Assembly: GCF_025717675.1 (NCBI RefSeq)
Contig: NZ_JAJIRT010000013.1
Location: forward strand, 1 to 64,000
From: Paucibacter sp. DJ2R-2
GTDB lineage: Bacteria > Pseudomonadota > Gammaproteobacteria > Burkholderiales > Burkholderiaceae_C
Direction of reading: 5' to 3'
DNA length: 64,000 nucleotides
Below the pieces are notes generated by a model. That model did not search any database and was not told where the DNA came from. It worked only from the letters and a program-made list of their open reading frames with translations. The translations under genes and the position numbers were made by a program. Shown here one piece after another: positions 16,496 to 24,730 of this stretch (position 1 is the first letter of the stretch; each line of letters begins with the position of its first letter).

Positions 16496-16496
16496 C

Positions 16497-18101
16497 ATGA
16501 CGCAGGGTGTATCGCTGCCGGGCTCTGTGCGGCGGGCTCTGTCTGGAGCACGCCGGAGCCGTTCGAGCCCCGCCAATGCGTGGCTCTTGCCTCTGGTGAT
16601 GTCGCTTCTCGCCGGGTTTGCCGGCATGGTGATTGCGCTCGGCTCTTTGCCGCTTTCCATGCTGGTGGTGGCTTTGATCGTCGGGCCGGCGGTTCTGCTG
16701 ATGCCTGCGACGGGCTTGATCTCCTTGTTTCTTCTGATGAGCACGGTGATCGCGGGCTGCATGCAGTACTTTTTGCGAATCGAACAATCGCATTGGTTGC
16801 CTGCTTTGCTGCTGATCGCCATGTTTGTTCGCCTTCCGGTCGATGCCTTCCGCCATTCCGCGCGCAATCCCGGCCTCGGTGGACTCAGTGGCCTCGGCCT
16901 GGTGCTGCTGGTGTTCGGCACCCTGGTGATCGGTTCCGCTCTTGTCAATTTGAGCCCGCCGATGCAGGTTCTGGTGGGGCTGAAGCAGTATGTGTTCCCG
17001 CTGGCATTGATCGCCACCATTGTTTTTGCTGGTGCCAAGTGGGGGTATTGGTTGCGTGTTTGGCGCATGGTGCCTTGGCTCATGCTCTTGCAGCTGCCTC
17101 TGTGCCTCTACCAATACATCTTTGTTGAGAAGGGCTCCGCCGCGAGTTTTGGGGCGCTGGGGATTGCTTGGGACCGAGTTGTGGGCAGCTTCGGCGGAAA
17201 CCCTGAAGGCGGTGGTTCCAGTGGTGCCTTGGCCATGTTTCTCTGCTTCGGTTTGGTGGCGACCCTGGCTTTGCGCCGCGGCGGCTACATTTCTGGCCGG
17301 CTGACTTGGGCTGCGTGCGTGGCAGCGTTGGCGTCTGTGTTCCTGGCCGAAGTGAAAGTCGTGGCGGTGTTTCTGCCCTTGGCCTTGCTTGTTTACTACC
17401 GGCGGCACGTCATGCGTTCGGTCGGCAGCTTTCTTCTTTGGAGCCTGAGTTCGCTGCTGTTTGTTGTGGCCTTGCTGGTGGCCTACCAGGTCCTTCACTA
17501 CAGCGACAAGGGCAGCAGGTCCATTGATCTCGCTGCGACATTCAGCTACAGCACCCGTGCTGAAAAAGACATCACGATGTACAACCGGCAGACCGGCGAA
17601 ATGAGCCGGCTCGGTGCTCTGGTGACTTGGGGCCAGGAAAACGTGGGTGCCGGCAAAATGGTGGAGACCTTGATCGGCTACGGCCCTGCGGCCAGCAAGT
17701 CGTTCAGCTCCTTGTTCGGTCAAGGTGCGGAGGCCAGGAAGCATCCGTTTCAGCTGCAGGTTTCAACCGCCTCGGCTTTGCTGTGGGATGTGGGTTTGCT
17801 TGGCACCGGTTGCTTTGCGCTTTTGTTTGCATTCGGCTTCGTGCAGGCCGTGCGCCTGGCCAATCGCTTGGCCGATTCCGCGCCTTTGCAATCAGGTTTG
17901 ATGGATATGGCCGCCGTGGCCATTGCGCTGACCTCGGTCGGTCTGATCTATGACGCTTCGAGTTTGTTCGTCGCTCCAGTTCAGATGCTGTCGTCCTGGG
18001 CCATCGGATTGGTGGCGCTGGTTGCTGCGTTTGCGCGCCAAGCTCCTGATTCCGCTGCAGCTGCCGTTTCAGCTGGAGCCTTTCGCTCAGCGAAGGCTTG
18101 A
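16497..18101 (+). CDS. Polytopic membrane protein, probable EPS polymerase (Wzy/O-antigen ligase-like)
   Basis: 534 residues with about 12 hydrophobic segments and a large periplasmic loop (about 345-430) between late segments, the usual layout of Wzy/WaaL-type enzymes. It begins one base after epsI. The position beside the flippase and the lack of any other polymerase candidate make it the likely subunit polymerase, but sequence alone does not separate polymerase from ligase. The loop contains TLIGYGPAASKSFSSLFGQG, similar to motifs in Wzy-C-like proteins. Confidence 0.75.
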   Translation: MTQGVSLPGSVRRALSGARRSRSSPANAWLLPLVMSLLAGFAGMVIALGSLPLSMLVVALIVGPAVLLMPATGLISLFLLMSTVIAGCMQYFLRIEQSHWLPALLLIAMFVRLPVDAFRHSARNPGLGGLSGLGLVLLVFGTLVIGSALVNLSPPMQVLVGLKQYVFPLALIATIVFAGAKWGYWLRVWRMVPWLMLLQLPLCLYQYIFVEKGSAASFGALGIAWDRVVGSFGGNPEGGGSSGALAMFLCFGLVATLALRRGGYISGRLTWAACVAALASVFLAEVKVVAVFLPLALLVYYRRHVMRSVGSFLLWSLSSLLFVVALLVAYQVLHYSDKGSRSIDLAATFSYSTRAEKDITMYNRQTGEMSRLGALVTWGQENVGAGKMVETLIGYGPAASKSFSSLFGQGAEARKHPFQLQVSTASALLWDVGLLGTGCFALLFAFGFVQAVRLANRLADSAPLQSGLMDMAAVAIALTSVGLIYDASSLFVAPVQMLSSWAIGLVALVAAFARQAPDSAAAAVSAGAFRSAKA

Positions 18102-19621
18102 GCGTGACCGAGGGCGGATCGGCGTATTCGCGCCAACGCACCATCAGCAATGCCAAGGTGTTTGTTCTTGGCAAGGCTGTTTCCGCACTCCTCACCATTG
18201 CTTGGTTGGGTTGGCTGCTCCGGCTGCTTGAGCTTCGCGACTACGCCGTGTACGTGGCGGCCATGGCTTGTCTCGAGGCGGGCATTGCACTTTCATCCCT
18301 CGGTGTGGAATGGCTCTTGCTGCGCTACGTGCCGGAGTATGTGACCCACGGCGCGAGGCAGCTTCTGGGCCCCCTGATCGTCAAGGTGCTCAGCGTCAGG
18401 GTTCTTGGCGTCTTGCTGGCCATCGCTGCCAGCGGCCTTGCCTTGCAGTTTTGGGAGGGACCTGCTGCTTTGGCGAACGCCGGTGTCGGGCTTTGCCTGG
18501 CCTTGCTTCTTCTGTCCGAAGCCTGCATGCGTTTGCTCAGAGACAACTCCTTGGAGAGTGTGGGCAAACAGGGCTTCACGCAGCTGGGCATCGTTTTGAG
18601 GAACAGCCTCTTGTTGCTGGGTGTCTTCCTGTGTGGCGCAGAGCCCGGCGGCATGGATGTGCAGCGCATCCTGTGGGTCGAGCTTTCGGCATCTGCCGTG
18701 ACCTTGGTGTATTCGGCTTGGGCGCTCGCTCATGTGTTGCGCACCCTGCCTGCGCGTGCTGATTCCGAGGCGGCGGCCTGGGTGCCCCCGACCTTTGCCC
18801 ATGCATTCAAGATGGGCTGGAACAACTACCTCAGCAGCCTCATCAGTTTCCCGCTGTCACTCCAAGCCTTGGTGCTGATGGTTTCCAGCGTTGGCAGTGG
18901 TGCTCAGTCTGTGGCGACCTTTGGCTTCATGGTCCGCGTTTTGGAAATCATGCGAGGCTATCTGCCAGCGCTGATGTTGATGAACGTTCTGCGGCCTCGC
19001 TTCATTGGCCTGTATGCGCGCAACCAAAATCTGGTGGCTGTCGCGCGTGAAGCTGGGCTGGCGAGCCGCTTGAGCGTGCTGACCGTGGCGCCCTTGGTCG
19101 GCATTCTGGCGGTTTACGGCAACACCCTGTTGAGCCTTGCTTCTGGCGGAAAAATTGACTCGGGCCAGGGCTTGATGGCTGCGCTTTGCCTGACCCTGAT
19201 GTTTCGTGTGCATCGTCAAATCACCATGGTGCTGGTGAATTGCGTCGAACAAGGGCGCTCTTTGCTGCTTGCGGCCGGCTTGGCCTTGCTGGTGCTGCCG
19301 GTGTCTTGGTGGCTGGCAGCGGCGGGTCATTCAGAATGGGCAGCCTTGCTCGCTGTCATTTGGGATGAGTGCGTTTGGGTTTCGATCTTGGTGCATGGCT
19401 TGCGGCGCGCTGGGCATGCCTGGCAGGGGGACTGGTGGTTCATGGCGCGTGCCAGCGCCTGCGCCCTCTTGAGTGCCGCGGGGGTGAGTTTCCTGTCGCT
19501 GACAGGTGGCACCATCGCCTCCTTGCTTTTGGGCATGGCCTTGATCGTGGCCATGTTCTTGTTGCTTGTTTGGGCGACCCGAACATTCCGCCCAGCAGAT
19601 TTGAAACCTCTGCTGTCGTGA
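18098..19621 (+). CDS. Polysaccharide flippase (Wzx/MATE-MOP family)
   Basis: 507 residues with 12-14 predicted membrane segments and the oligosaccharide-flippase opening (RTISNAKVFVLGKAVSALLTIAWL). It would move lipid-linked repeat units across the inner membrane. No ATG is available near the conserved start: TTG 18098 overlaps the preceding stop (TTGA) and GTG 18104 is the other option. Last gene before a drop in GC. Confidence 0.85.
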   Translation: MSVTEGGSAYSRQRTISNAKVFVLGKAVSALLTIAWLGWLLRLLELRDYAVYVAAMACLEAGIALSSLGVEWLLLRYVPEYVTHGARQLLGPLIVKVLSVRVLGVLLAIAASGLALQFWEGPAALANAGVGLCLALLLLSEACMRLLRDNSLESVGKQGFTQLGIVLRNSLLLLGVFLCGAEPGGMDVQRILWVELSASAVTLVYSAWALAHVLRTLPARADSEAAAWVPPTFAHAFKMGWNNYLSSLISFPLSLQALVLMVSSVGSGAQSVATFGFMVRVLEIMRGYLPALMLMNVLRPRFIGLYARNQNLVAVAREAGLASRLSVLTVAPLVGILAVYGNTLLSLASGGKIDSGQGLMAALCLTLMFRVHRQITMVLVNCVEQGRSLLLAAGLALLVLPVSWWLAAAGHSEWAALLAVIWDECVWVSILVHGLRRAGHAWQGDWWFMARASACALLSAAGVSFLSLTGGTIASLLLGMALIVAMFLLLVWATRTFRPADLKPLLS

Positions 19622-19884
19622 GTATCAGCCTGCCCCTCTGCCAATGCTGACCCCGTCCATTTTGGCGCCAGTAGCGATCGGTATGGGTGATACCTCCGAG
19701 TTCCCTGTCTTCGCTTGGCGGTGACTGATGTTTTGCTAATGGCACGACCAGTTCGTATTTCTACTTCGTGTATGTTCTGGCGGATTGATAAATGAGTCAA
19801 TTGCTGCTTGCCTCGCTTGAAGTTCCGTATGCTTCCGAGTCTAAGTTTTTATCAAGCAGGTATGTTTGATTTAAAGATGATTGT
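19622..19884. other. AT-richer non-coding spacer, probable island boundary
   Basis: 263 bases with no supported gene. GC is clearly below the flanks, especially 19780-19884. It marks the switch from the export genes to the low-GC acetyltransferase/GT4 pair. No terminator-like hairpin with a T-run or intact repeat was found; promoter elements for the next gene may lie in the AT-rich end but none is clear. Confidence 0.5.
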
Positions 19885-20310
19885 ATGTTGAAGATTTTTA
19901 GGGCTTCTGCTTGGCTGCAAGACCGCGGTGTGCCGCTGGTTCCGCGCCTTTTGTATATTTTCAATAGAATTGTTTTTTCCGTGGCATTGCCCCCGACGGT
20001 TCGGGTAGGAGAGCGCGTTCTATTTGGTTACAGCGGCTTGGGGATTGTGGTTCACGCTCGCTCAGTTATTGGGAATGATGTCAAAATTTCTCAGAATGTG
20101 ACGATAGGCGGTCGATCCGGGTTTTGGGGTGTACCTGTTATTGAAGACGAGGTTGAGATCGGGGCCGGTGCCTGTGTGCTTGGACCCGTGAGAATCGGTC
20201 GCGGGGCGAAGATCGGTGCCAATGCAGTGGTGCTCTCCGACATTCCTCCTGGAAGCATTGCTGTTGGGGTGCCGGCGAAAGTCAGATCCCCGTCAAAAGA
20301 GAATTCATGA
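19885..20310 (+). CDS. Serine acetyltransferase-like hexapeptide-repeat acyltransferase
   Basis: 141 residues, left-handed beta-helix (LbH) type. Hexapeptide turns start around residue 50 (VVHARSVIGNDVKISQNVTIGG) and run to about 135 (GAKIGANAVVLSDIPPGSIAVGVPAK), the CysE/WcaB-like pattern. Much shorter than true CysE, and placed in an EPS locus, so it more likely O-acetylates the polysaccharide or a precursor. Its DNA is notably AT-richer than its neighbours, suggesting separate acquisition. Stop overlaps the next gene's ATG (ATGA). Confidence 0.85.
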   Translation: MLKIFRASAWLQDRGVPLVPRLLYIFNRIVFSVALPPTVRVGERVLFGYSGLGIVVHARSVIGNDVKISQNVTIGGRSGFWGVPVIEDEVEIGAGACVLGPVRIGRGAKIGANAVVLSDIPPGSIAVGVPAKVRSPSKENS

Positions 20311-21557
20311 TGTCGGGATCTGAGTGTTCAGTTCGAATTATGTTTTGGATGAGGGACTATTTGCCTGCATTCCGACCGGATGTCGCTGAGCTATTCGGGC
20401 GGGAATTACCTCGCCTTGGTGTCTGCTCTGATTTGGCTGGGCAGTTGGCAGACGGCGAAAGTAGTAGTGCAAACCAAGCTGCTTGGAAAGCCGGTGAGGT
20501 CTACGTATGCGGGCGTCAGCGCGGGGGTGTACTTGGTGATTTGCTGAGAACATTTTTTGATTTGCGGCTCTTTCTTTTCTTGAGGCCCGAACATTCAGTA
20601 ATTCAGGTTCGGGATAAAATTAGAACTGGCTTGGTTGCGCTGCTCTGGGCTCGTTTCTCGCAGAGGAAATTGACATATTGGATGTCGTTCCCAATGGTCG
20701 AGGGCTATTGGGAGCGCTACATTCAAATTGGCGGGCGTCGCGGGCAAATTGTTCAGTGCCTGAATTGGGTACGTGCAAAACTCGCTGCGCAGGCCTACTA
20801 CCGGTACCTGCTTCCGCGTGTGGATCACTTGTTCGTACAAAGCGACGCGATGCTCGCGATGATGTCCCGCCAAGGAATGCCTCGGGCTCGCATGACTGTC
20901 GTTCCCATGGGCGTGAGCATGTCGGTGTTCACTCAAGTGCAGAAGCCAGCGGAGCTACCCAAACAGTTGCATGGGCGAAAAGTTCTGGCTTATTTGGGAA
21001 CCCTTGGAGTTTCTCGGAACTCAGACTTTTTGCTCCAGGTTCTCGCTTTGGTACGTGAGGCAGAGCCGAGTGCTTTGCTCTTGTTGGTCGGTGATGGGGC
21101 GAGCCCCGATGAACAAGCCTGGATTCGCGAGCGCATCGCAAGTTCTGGGTTGTCTGACCATGTGTCGTTGACAGGCTGGTTGCCCCAATCAGATGCATTG
21201 CCGTTTCTGAAATGTGCGGCAGTCGGTCTGTCTCCTGTGCCTCGCGGGCCTTTGTTTGACGTGTCTACGCCGACCAAGACTCTTGAGTATCTGGCGCTGG
21301 GTATCCCCTGTGTGTGCAATGACATCCCCGACCAAAAGTATGTGATTGAAGTCAGTGGCGGCGGGGTTTGTGTCCCGATGGAGGCGCGTTTGTTTGCAGA
21401 TGCCTGCCTGCAGTTGCTGCGCGAGCCGGAAGCGGCGGCCTCTGCGGGCGCACGCGGGCGTGCCTGGGTGAAAGACAACCGTTCGTATGACGCGATCGCT
21501 GCCAACGTTGCCGCGGTGTACCGCCGTTTGCTGGCCGACAAACAGACTGCCAATTGA
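20307..21557 (+). CDS. Glycosyltransferase family 4 (GT-B) protein
   Basis: 416 residues. The C-terminal GT4 domain (about 225-390) shows KVLAYLGTLGVSRNSDFLLQVLALV, LLLVGDG and the acidic-site region VGLSPVPRGPLFDVSTPTKTLEYLALGIP, a form of the E-x7-E-like donor-binding stretch. The N-terminal acceptor domain is divergent. It should add one sugar to the lipid-linked unit. The first half is AT-rich like the acetyltransferase, the last third returns to high GC, so the gene may be mosaic. Confidence 0.87.
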   Translation: MMSGSECSVRIMFWMRDYLPAFRPDVAELFGRELPRLGVCSDLAGQLADGESSSANQAAWKAGEVYVCGRQRGGVLGDLLRTFFDLRLFLFLRPEHSVIQVRDKIRTGLVALLWARFSQRKLTYWMSFPMVEGYWERYIQIGGRRGQIVQCLNWVRAKLAAQAYYRYLLPRVDHLFVQSDAMLAMMSRQGMPRARMTVVPMGVSMSVFTQVQKPAELPKQLHGRKVLAYLGTLGVSRNSDFLLQVLALVREAEPSALLLLVGDGASPDEQAWIRERIASSGLSDHVSLTGWLPQSDALPFLKCAAVGLSPVPRGPLFDVSTPTKTLEYLALGIPCVCNDIPDQKYVIEVSGGGVCVPMEARLFADACLQLLREPEAAASAGARGRAWVKDNRSYDAIAANVAAVYRRLLADKQTAN

Positions 21558-21618
21558 GTTCGGCTGTGGCCCTGTGACGGCCGGGCCGGCCTGCGAAAGA
21601 TGATGAGGGAGTGAAACC

Positions 21619-23487
21619 ATGTGCGGTGTGACGGGTCTGGTGTTCAAGACCGGCGGGTCGGTCCGAGCGGAAGCGGCCTTGCACGCCTTGCGCCGGCGTG
21701 GGCCGGATGCTTCGGGGGCGGTGCTCAGTGAGCTGGGGGCCAATTCGGTGTGGTTGGGCCACACGCGCCTGGCGATTCAGGATTTGACCGAAGCTGGCGC
21801 ACAGCCCATGGTCAGCGTGGACCGTCGATGGCTGCTGACCTTCAATGGCGAGATTTACAACCATCAAGACTTGCGCGCTGAGTTGTCCCGCAGCTGGCGC
21901 GGTCACTCAGACACCGAGACGCTGGTCGAGGCGATCAGTCAGTGGGGTGTCGAGGCCACGGTGAAGCGCTTGAACGGCATCTTCGCCTTTGCGGTGCTGG
22001 ACCAATTGAAGCGCGAGCTCTACCTGATTCGCGACCCCTTTGGCGTGAAACCGCTTTACTTTGCCCAGACGCCCAAAGGTTTTGGTTTTGCGTCGGAGAT
22101 TCGCAGCCTGTGCGCGGTGACGGAGCAGCGCTTTGAGGTCGATGCAGAGTCCCTCGCCACATTCTTGAGCTTGCGCTTCGTTCCCTCTCCCAACACCTTG
22201 TTGGCCGGGGTGCAGCGGCTGCCGCCGGGGCATATTCATTGCGTGCCGGTGGACGGTGGCGCCACGTCGGTCACCCGCTACATCGAGCCCAGTTCAGCAC
22301 GTTTTGCGGGCGGCCTGGAGGAGGCGGCAGCTGCCTATCAAGTGGGCGTTGCCCAAGCGGTCAAGCGACAGATGTTGTCTGATGTGCCGGTCGGCGTGTT
22401 GTTGTCGGGCGGTATTGACTCGGCCTTGGTCGCTGCGATGGCGGCCGATGCGGGCGTTCAGGCGCCGTGTTTTACCGTGGGCTACAAAGAGGACAGCGCG
22501 GACTGCGAAATTGGCGATGCCGCCCACACCGCCCAGGTTCTGGGGCTGCCCCATCACGTCGTGAAGTTGGACCATGAGGACCTGTGGCAGGCTTTTGAGC
22601 TTGCGGTCAGCGCCACGGAAGAGCCCTTGGTCACCACCTCCGCCTTGCCCATGTGGTACCTGTGCCAACGGGCCCGGGAGGATGTGACGGTGGTGCTGAC
22701 GGGGCAGGGCAGCGATGAGTTGCTGGGAGGCTATCGTCGCTACCAGGGTGAGCTGGTGAGAGACATTCCGATGTTCAAGACGCTGGTCAGCGTCGCCCGC
22801 CCCTTGCTCGAACGCCTGCCCGGTGTGCCCGCTGCCGTGCTCCGGAGTGCCCAGTCTGCGGCGATCGCCCGGGTCAATGAACGCTTCGAAAGCGAGTACT
22901 GCGTGTTCAACGCAGCAGCGCGTGGGCGCTTGATCGGCAAGACCGGTTCGGGCCGGGCGCTGAGTTCGATTCAGACCTGGCTGGACTGGTCCGCTGCAGG
23001 GCGCCCCTTGAGTGCCGCTGAGCAAATGATGGCCATCGATGTGCGCATGGGCTTGGCCGACGACCTGCTCCTGTACGGCGACAAGGTCAGCATGGCGCAC
23101 AGCCTGGAGGCGCGGGTGCCGCTGCTGGATACGGAACTGGTTCGCTTCGTGGAGTCCCTGCCTGCGGCTTTCAAGCTGGCGTTGGGCAAGACCAAGATCA
23201 TCCACAAGCAAATGGCACAAAGCTATTTGCCCAAGGAGATTGTGAACCGCCCCAAGCGCGGTTTTCAGGTGCCGGTCGCAAGCATGCTTCGCCAGGAATG
23301 GAAGGACAGGTGCCATGCACTCCTGTTTCAAGACCCGGCCTTGGCGGGCCTGGGCTTTGAGCTGGGCGAAGTGGCGCGGCTATGGGATGAGCACCAGCGC
23401 GGCTTCCGCGACCGCAGCCGGGAGCTGTTTGCTTTGCTGGGCTTGGCCGTGTGGCGCCGGCAAATGGCCGATGTCATCGCCGCTTGA
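21619..23487 (+). CDS. asnB: Asparagine synthase (glutamine-hydrolysing)-like amidotransferase
   Basis: 622 residues. Class II glutamine amidotransferase domain starts with the catalytic C2 (MCGVTGLVF) and includes LAIQDLTEAGAQPM and FNGEIYN; the synthetase domain has the ATP pyrophosphatase loop SGGIDS (264-269). In sugar-polymer loci AsnB-like proteins commonly amidate uronic acids or related carboxylates rather than make asparagine. The uronate-forming genes ugd, UDP-glucuronate epimerase and the tviB-type dehydrogenase in the same locus fit that, by inference. Confidence 0.9.
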   Translation: MCGVTGLVFKTGGSVRAEAALHALRRRGPDASGAVLSELGANSVWLGHTRLAIQDLTEAGAQPMVSVDRRWLLTFNGEIYNHQDLRAELSRSWRGHSDTETLVEAISQWGVEATVKRLNGIFAFAVLDQLKRELYLIRDPFGVKPLYFAQTPKGFGFASEIRSLCAVTEQRFEVDAESLATFLSLRFVPSPNTLLAGVQRLPPGHIHCVPVDGGATSVTRYIEPSSARFAGGLEEAAAAYQVGVAQAVKRQMLSDVPVGVLLSGGIDSALVAAMAADAGVQAPCFTVGYKEDSADCEIGDAAHTAQVLGLPHHVVKLDHEDLWQAFELAVSATEEPLVTTSALPMWYLCQRAREDVTVVLTGQGSDELLGGYRRYQGELVRDIPMFKTLVSVARPLLERLPGVPAAVLRSAQSAAIARVNERFESEYCVFNAAARGRLIGKTGSGRALSSIQTWLDWSAAGRPLSAAEQMMAIDVRMGLADDLLLYGDKVSMAHSLEARVPLLDTELVRFVESLPAAFKLALGKTKIIHKQMAQSYLPKEIVNRPKRGFQVPVASMLRQEWKDRCHALLFQDPALAGLGFELGEVARLWDEHQRGFRDRSRELFALLGLAVWRRQMADVIAA

Positions 23488-23599
23488 ACTTGGCATGGCC
23501 GTCATTGAAGCGGGGCCTGGGCACTGTGCAGCATGTGCTGCATGTGTCGCCTGTGCAGGGCTCGCGCCTGCCAGGCTGTTGAATCTTGGACGATAGAAG

Positions 23600-24730
23600 A
23601 TGAGCAAGCAACAGATCTGGATGCTGTCCACCGCTCCAGCCGGCAAGGGCGGGATCGCGACCGTCATTCGGCAGTACCAGCAAGCCGGGCTGTTCGACAA
23701 CGGGGCCATGCGCTTGTTGGTCAGTCATCACGACCGCTCGAAGTGGGGCCGCGTGCTGCCGTTTTTGCGCGCGTGCTGGACTTTGTGGCCGGCGCTCTGC
23801 CTGGGCCGAGTGTCCTTGGTCCATGCGCACACCTCACATGGGGGCAGTTTTTGGCGCAAGCTGATCTTGCTCGCCCCGGCATTCCTTCTGCGCGTGCCCG
23901 TGGTCGTTCATCTGCATGGCAGTGACTTCGAATCGTTCCATGCCGATGGCAGCCGCTGGCGCCAAAGCTGCATTCGTTTCATGCTTCGCCGCTCCTTCCG
24001 TGTGCTCGCCTTGTCGACCGAATGGCGCCAATGGGTTTTGCGGGTGGAGCCGAATGCGCGGGTGGACGTCTTGTTCAATTCTTTGTCCTCAGCCACGGAG
24101 CAAGGCGCCGATGCGCCGGTTCTGGGCGCTGTGCCGACTGCACTGTTTCTCGGCCGAATCGGCGACCGCAAGGGCACCTTCGATCTGCTGCAGGCCTTCG
24201 CGCGAGTCTTGGAACGCCTGCCTGAGGCCCGGCTCGTGATCGGCGGCGACGGGGAGGTGGACAAGCTGCATGCCGAGGTGGCTCGGCTCGGATTGGCGGC
24301 CTCGGTTGAGTTCGCGGGTTGGGTGAATACCGAGCGCAAGGAGCAGCTGTTCCATCAGGCCTGGCTGTTCGCTCTGCCCTCCTACCACGAGGGCTTGCCC
24401 ATGGCCATCTTGGAGGCCATGGCGAGGTCGCGGGCGGTCGTGTCGTGCCCGATTGGCGGTATTGCTGAGGCGGTGCAAGCGGAGCTCACCGGGCTTTTGC
24501 GCAGCCCTGGCGACATCCCCGGCCTGGCCCAGGCTTTGCTGACCATTCTGGGTGACCGGCAATGTGCGGAGCGCATGGGTGCCGAAGGCCGGAAGGCGTT
24601 TCTCGCCAAGTTCTCTCACCAAGCCAATCTGCCCAAATTGCTGGCCCTGTACAGGCAGGCAGGCCTGCGCGATGTGCCCGAACTCAGCGCCTCATCTGAT
24701 CATTCGGCGTTGGCGGAATCCAAAGCATGA
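23600..24730 (+). CDS. Glycosyltransferase family 4 protein
   Basis: 376 residues with a complete GT-B layout: N-terminal GKGGIATVIRQYQ (15-27) and VHLHGSDF, C-terminal LFLGRIGDRKGTFDLLQAFARV (about 175-195), LVIGGDGEVDKL and the donor site LPSYHEGLPMAILEAMA (about 257-273), matching the E-x7-E motif. It probably adds a sugar to the EPS unit. 112 bases separate it from asnB; the stop overlaps the next start (ATGA). Confidence 0.93.
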   Translation: MSKQQIWMLSTAPAGKGGIATVIRQYQQAGLFDNGAMRLLVSHHDRSKWGRVLPFLRACWTLWPALCLGRVSLVHAHTSHGGSFWRKLILLAPAFLLRVPVVVHLHGSDFESFHADGSRWRQSCIRFMLRRSFRVLALSTEWRQWVLRVEPNARVDVLFNSLSSATEQGADAPVLGAVPTALFLGRIGDRKGTFDLLQAFARVLERLPEARLVIGGDGEVDKLHAEVARLGLAASVEFAGWVNTERKEQLFHQAWLFALPSYHEGLPMAILEAMARSRAVVSCPIGGIAEAVQAELTGLLRSPGDIPGLAQALLTILGDRQCAERMGAEGRKAFLAKFSHQANLPKLLALYRQAGLRDVPELSASSDHSALAESKA

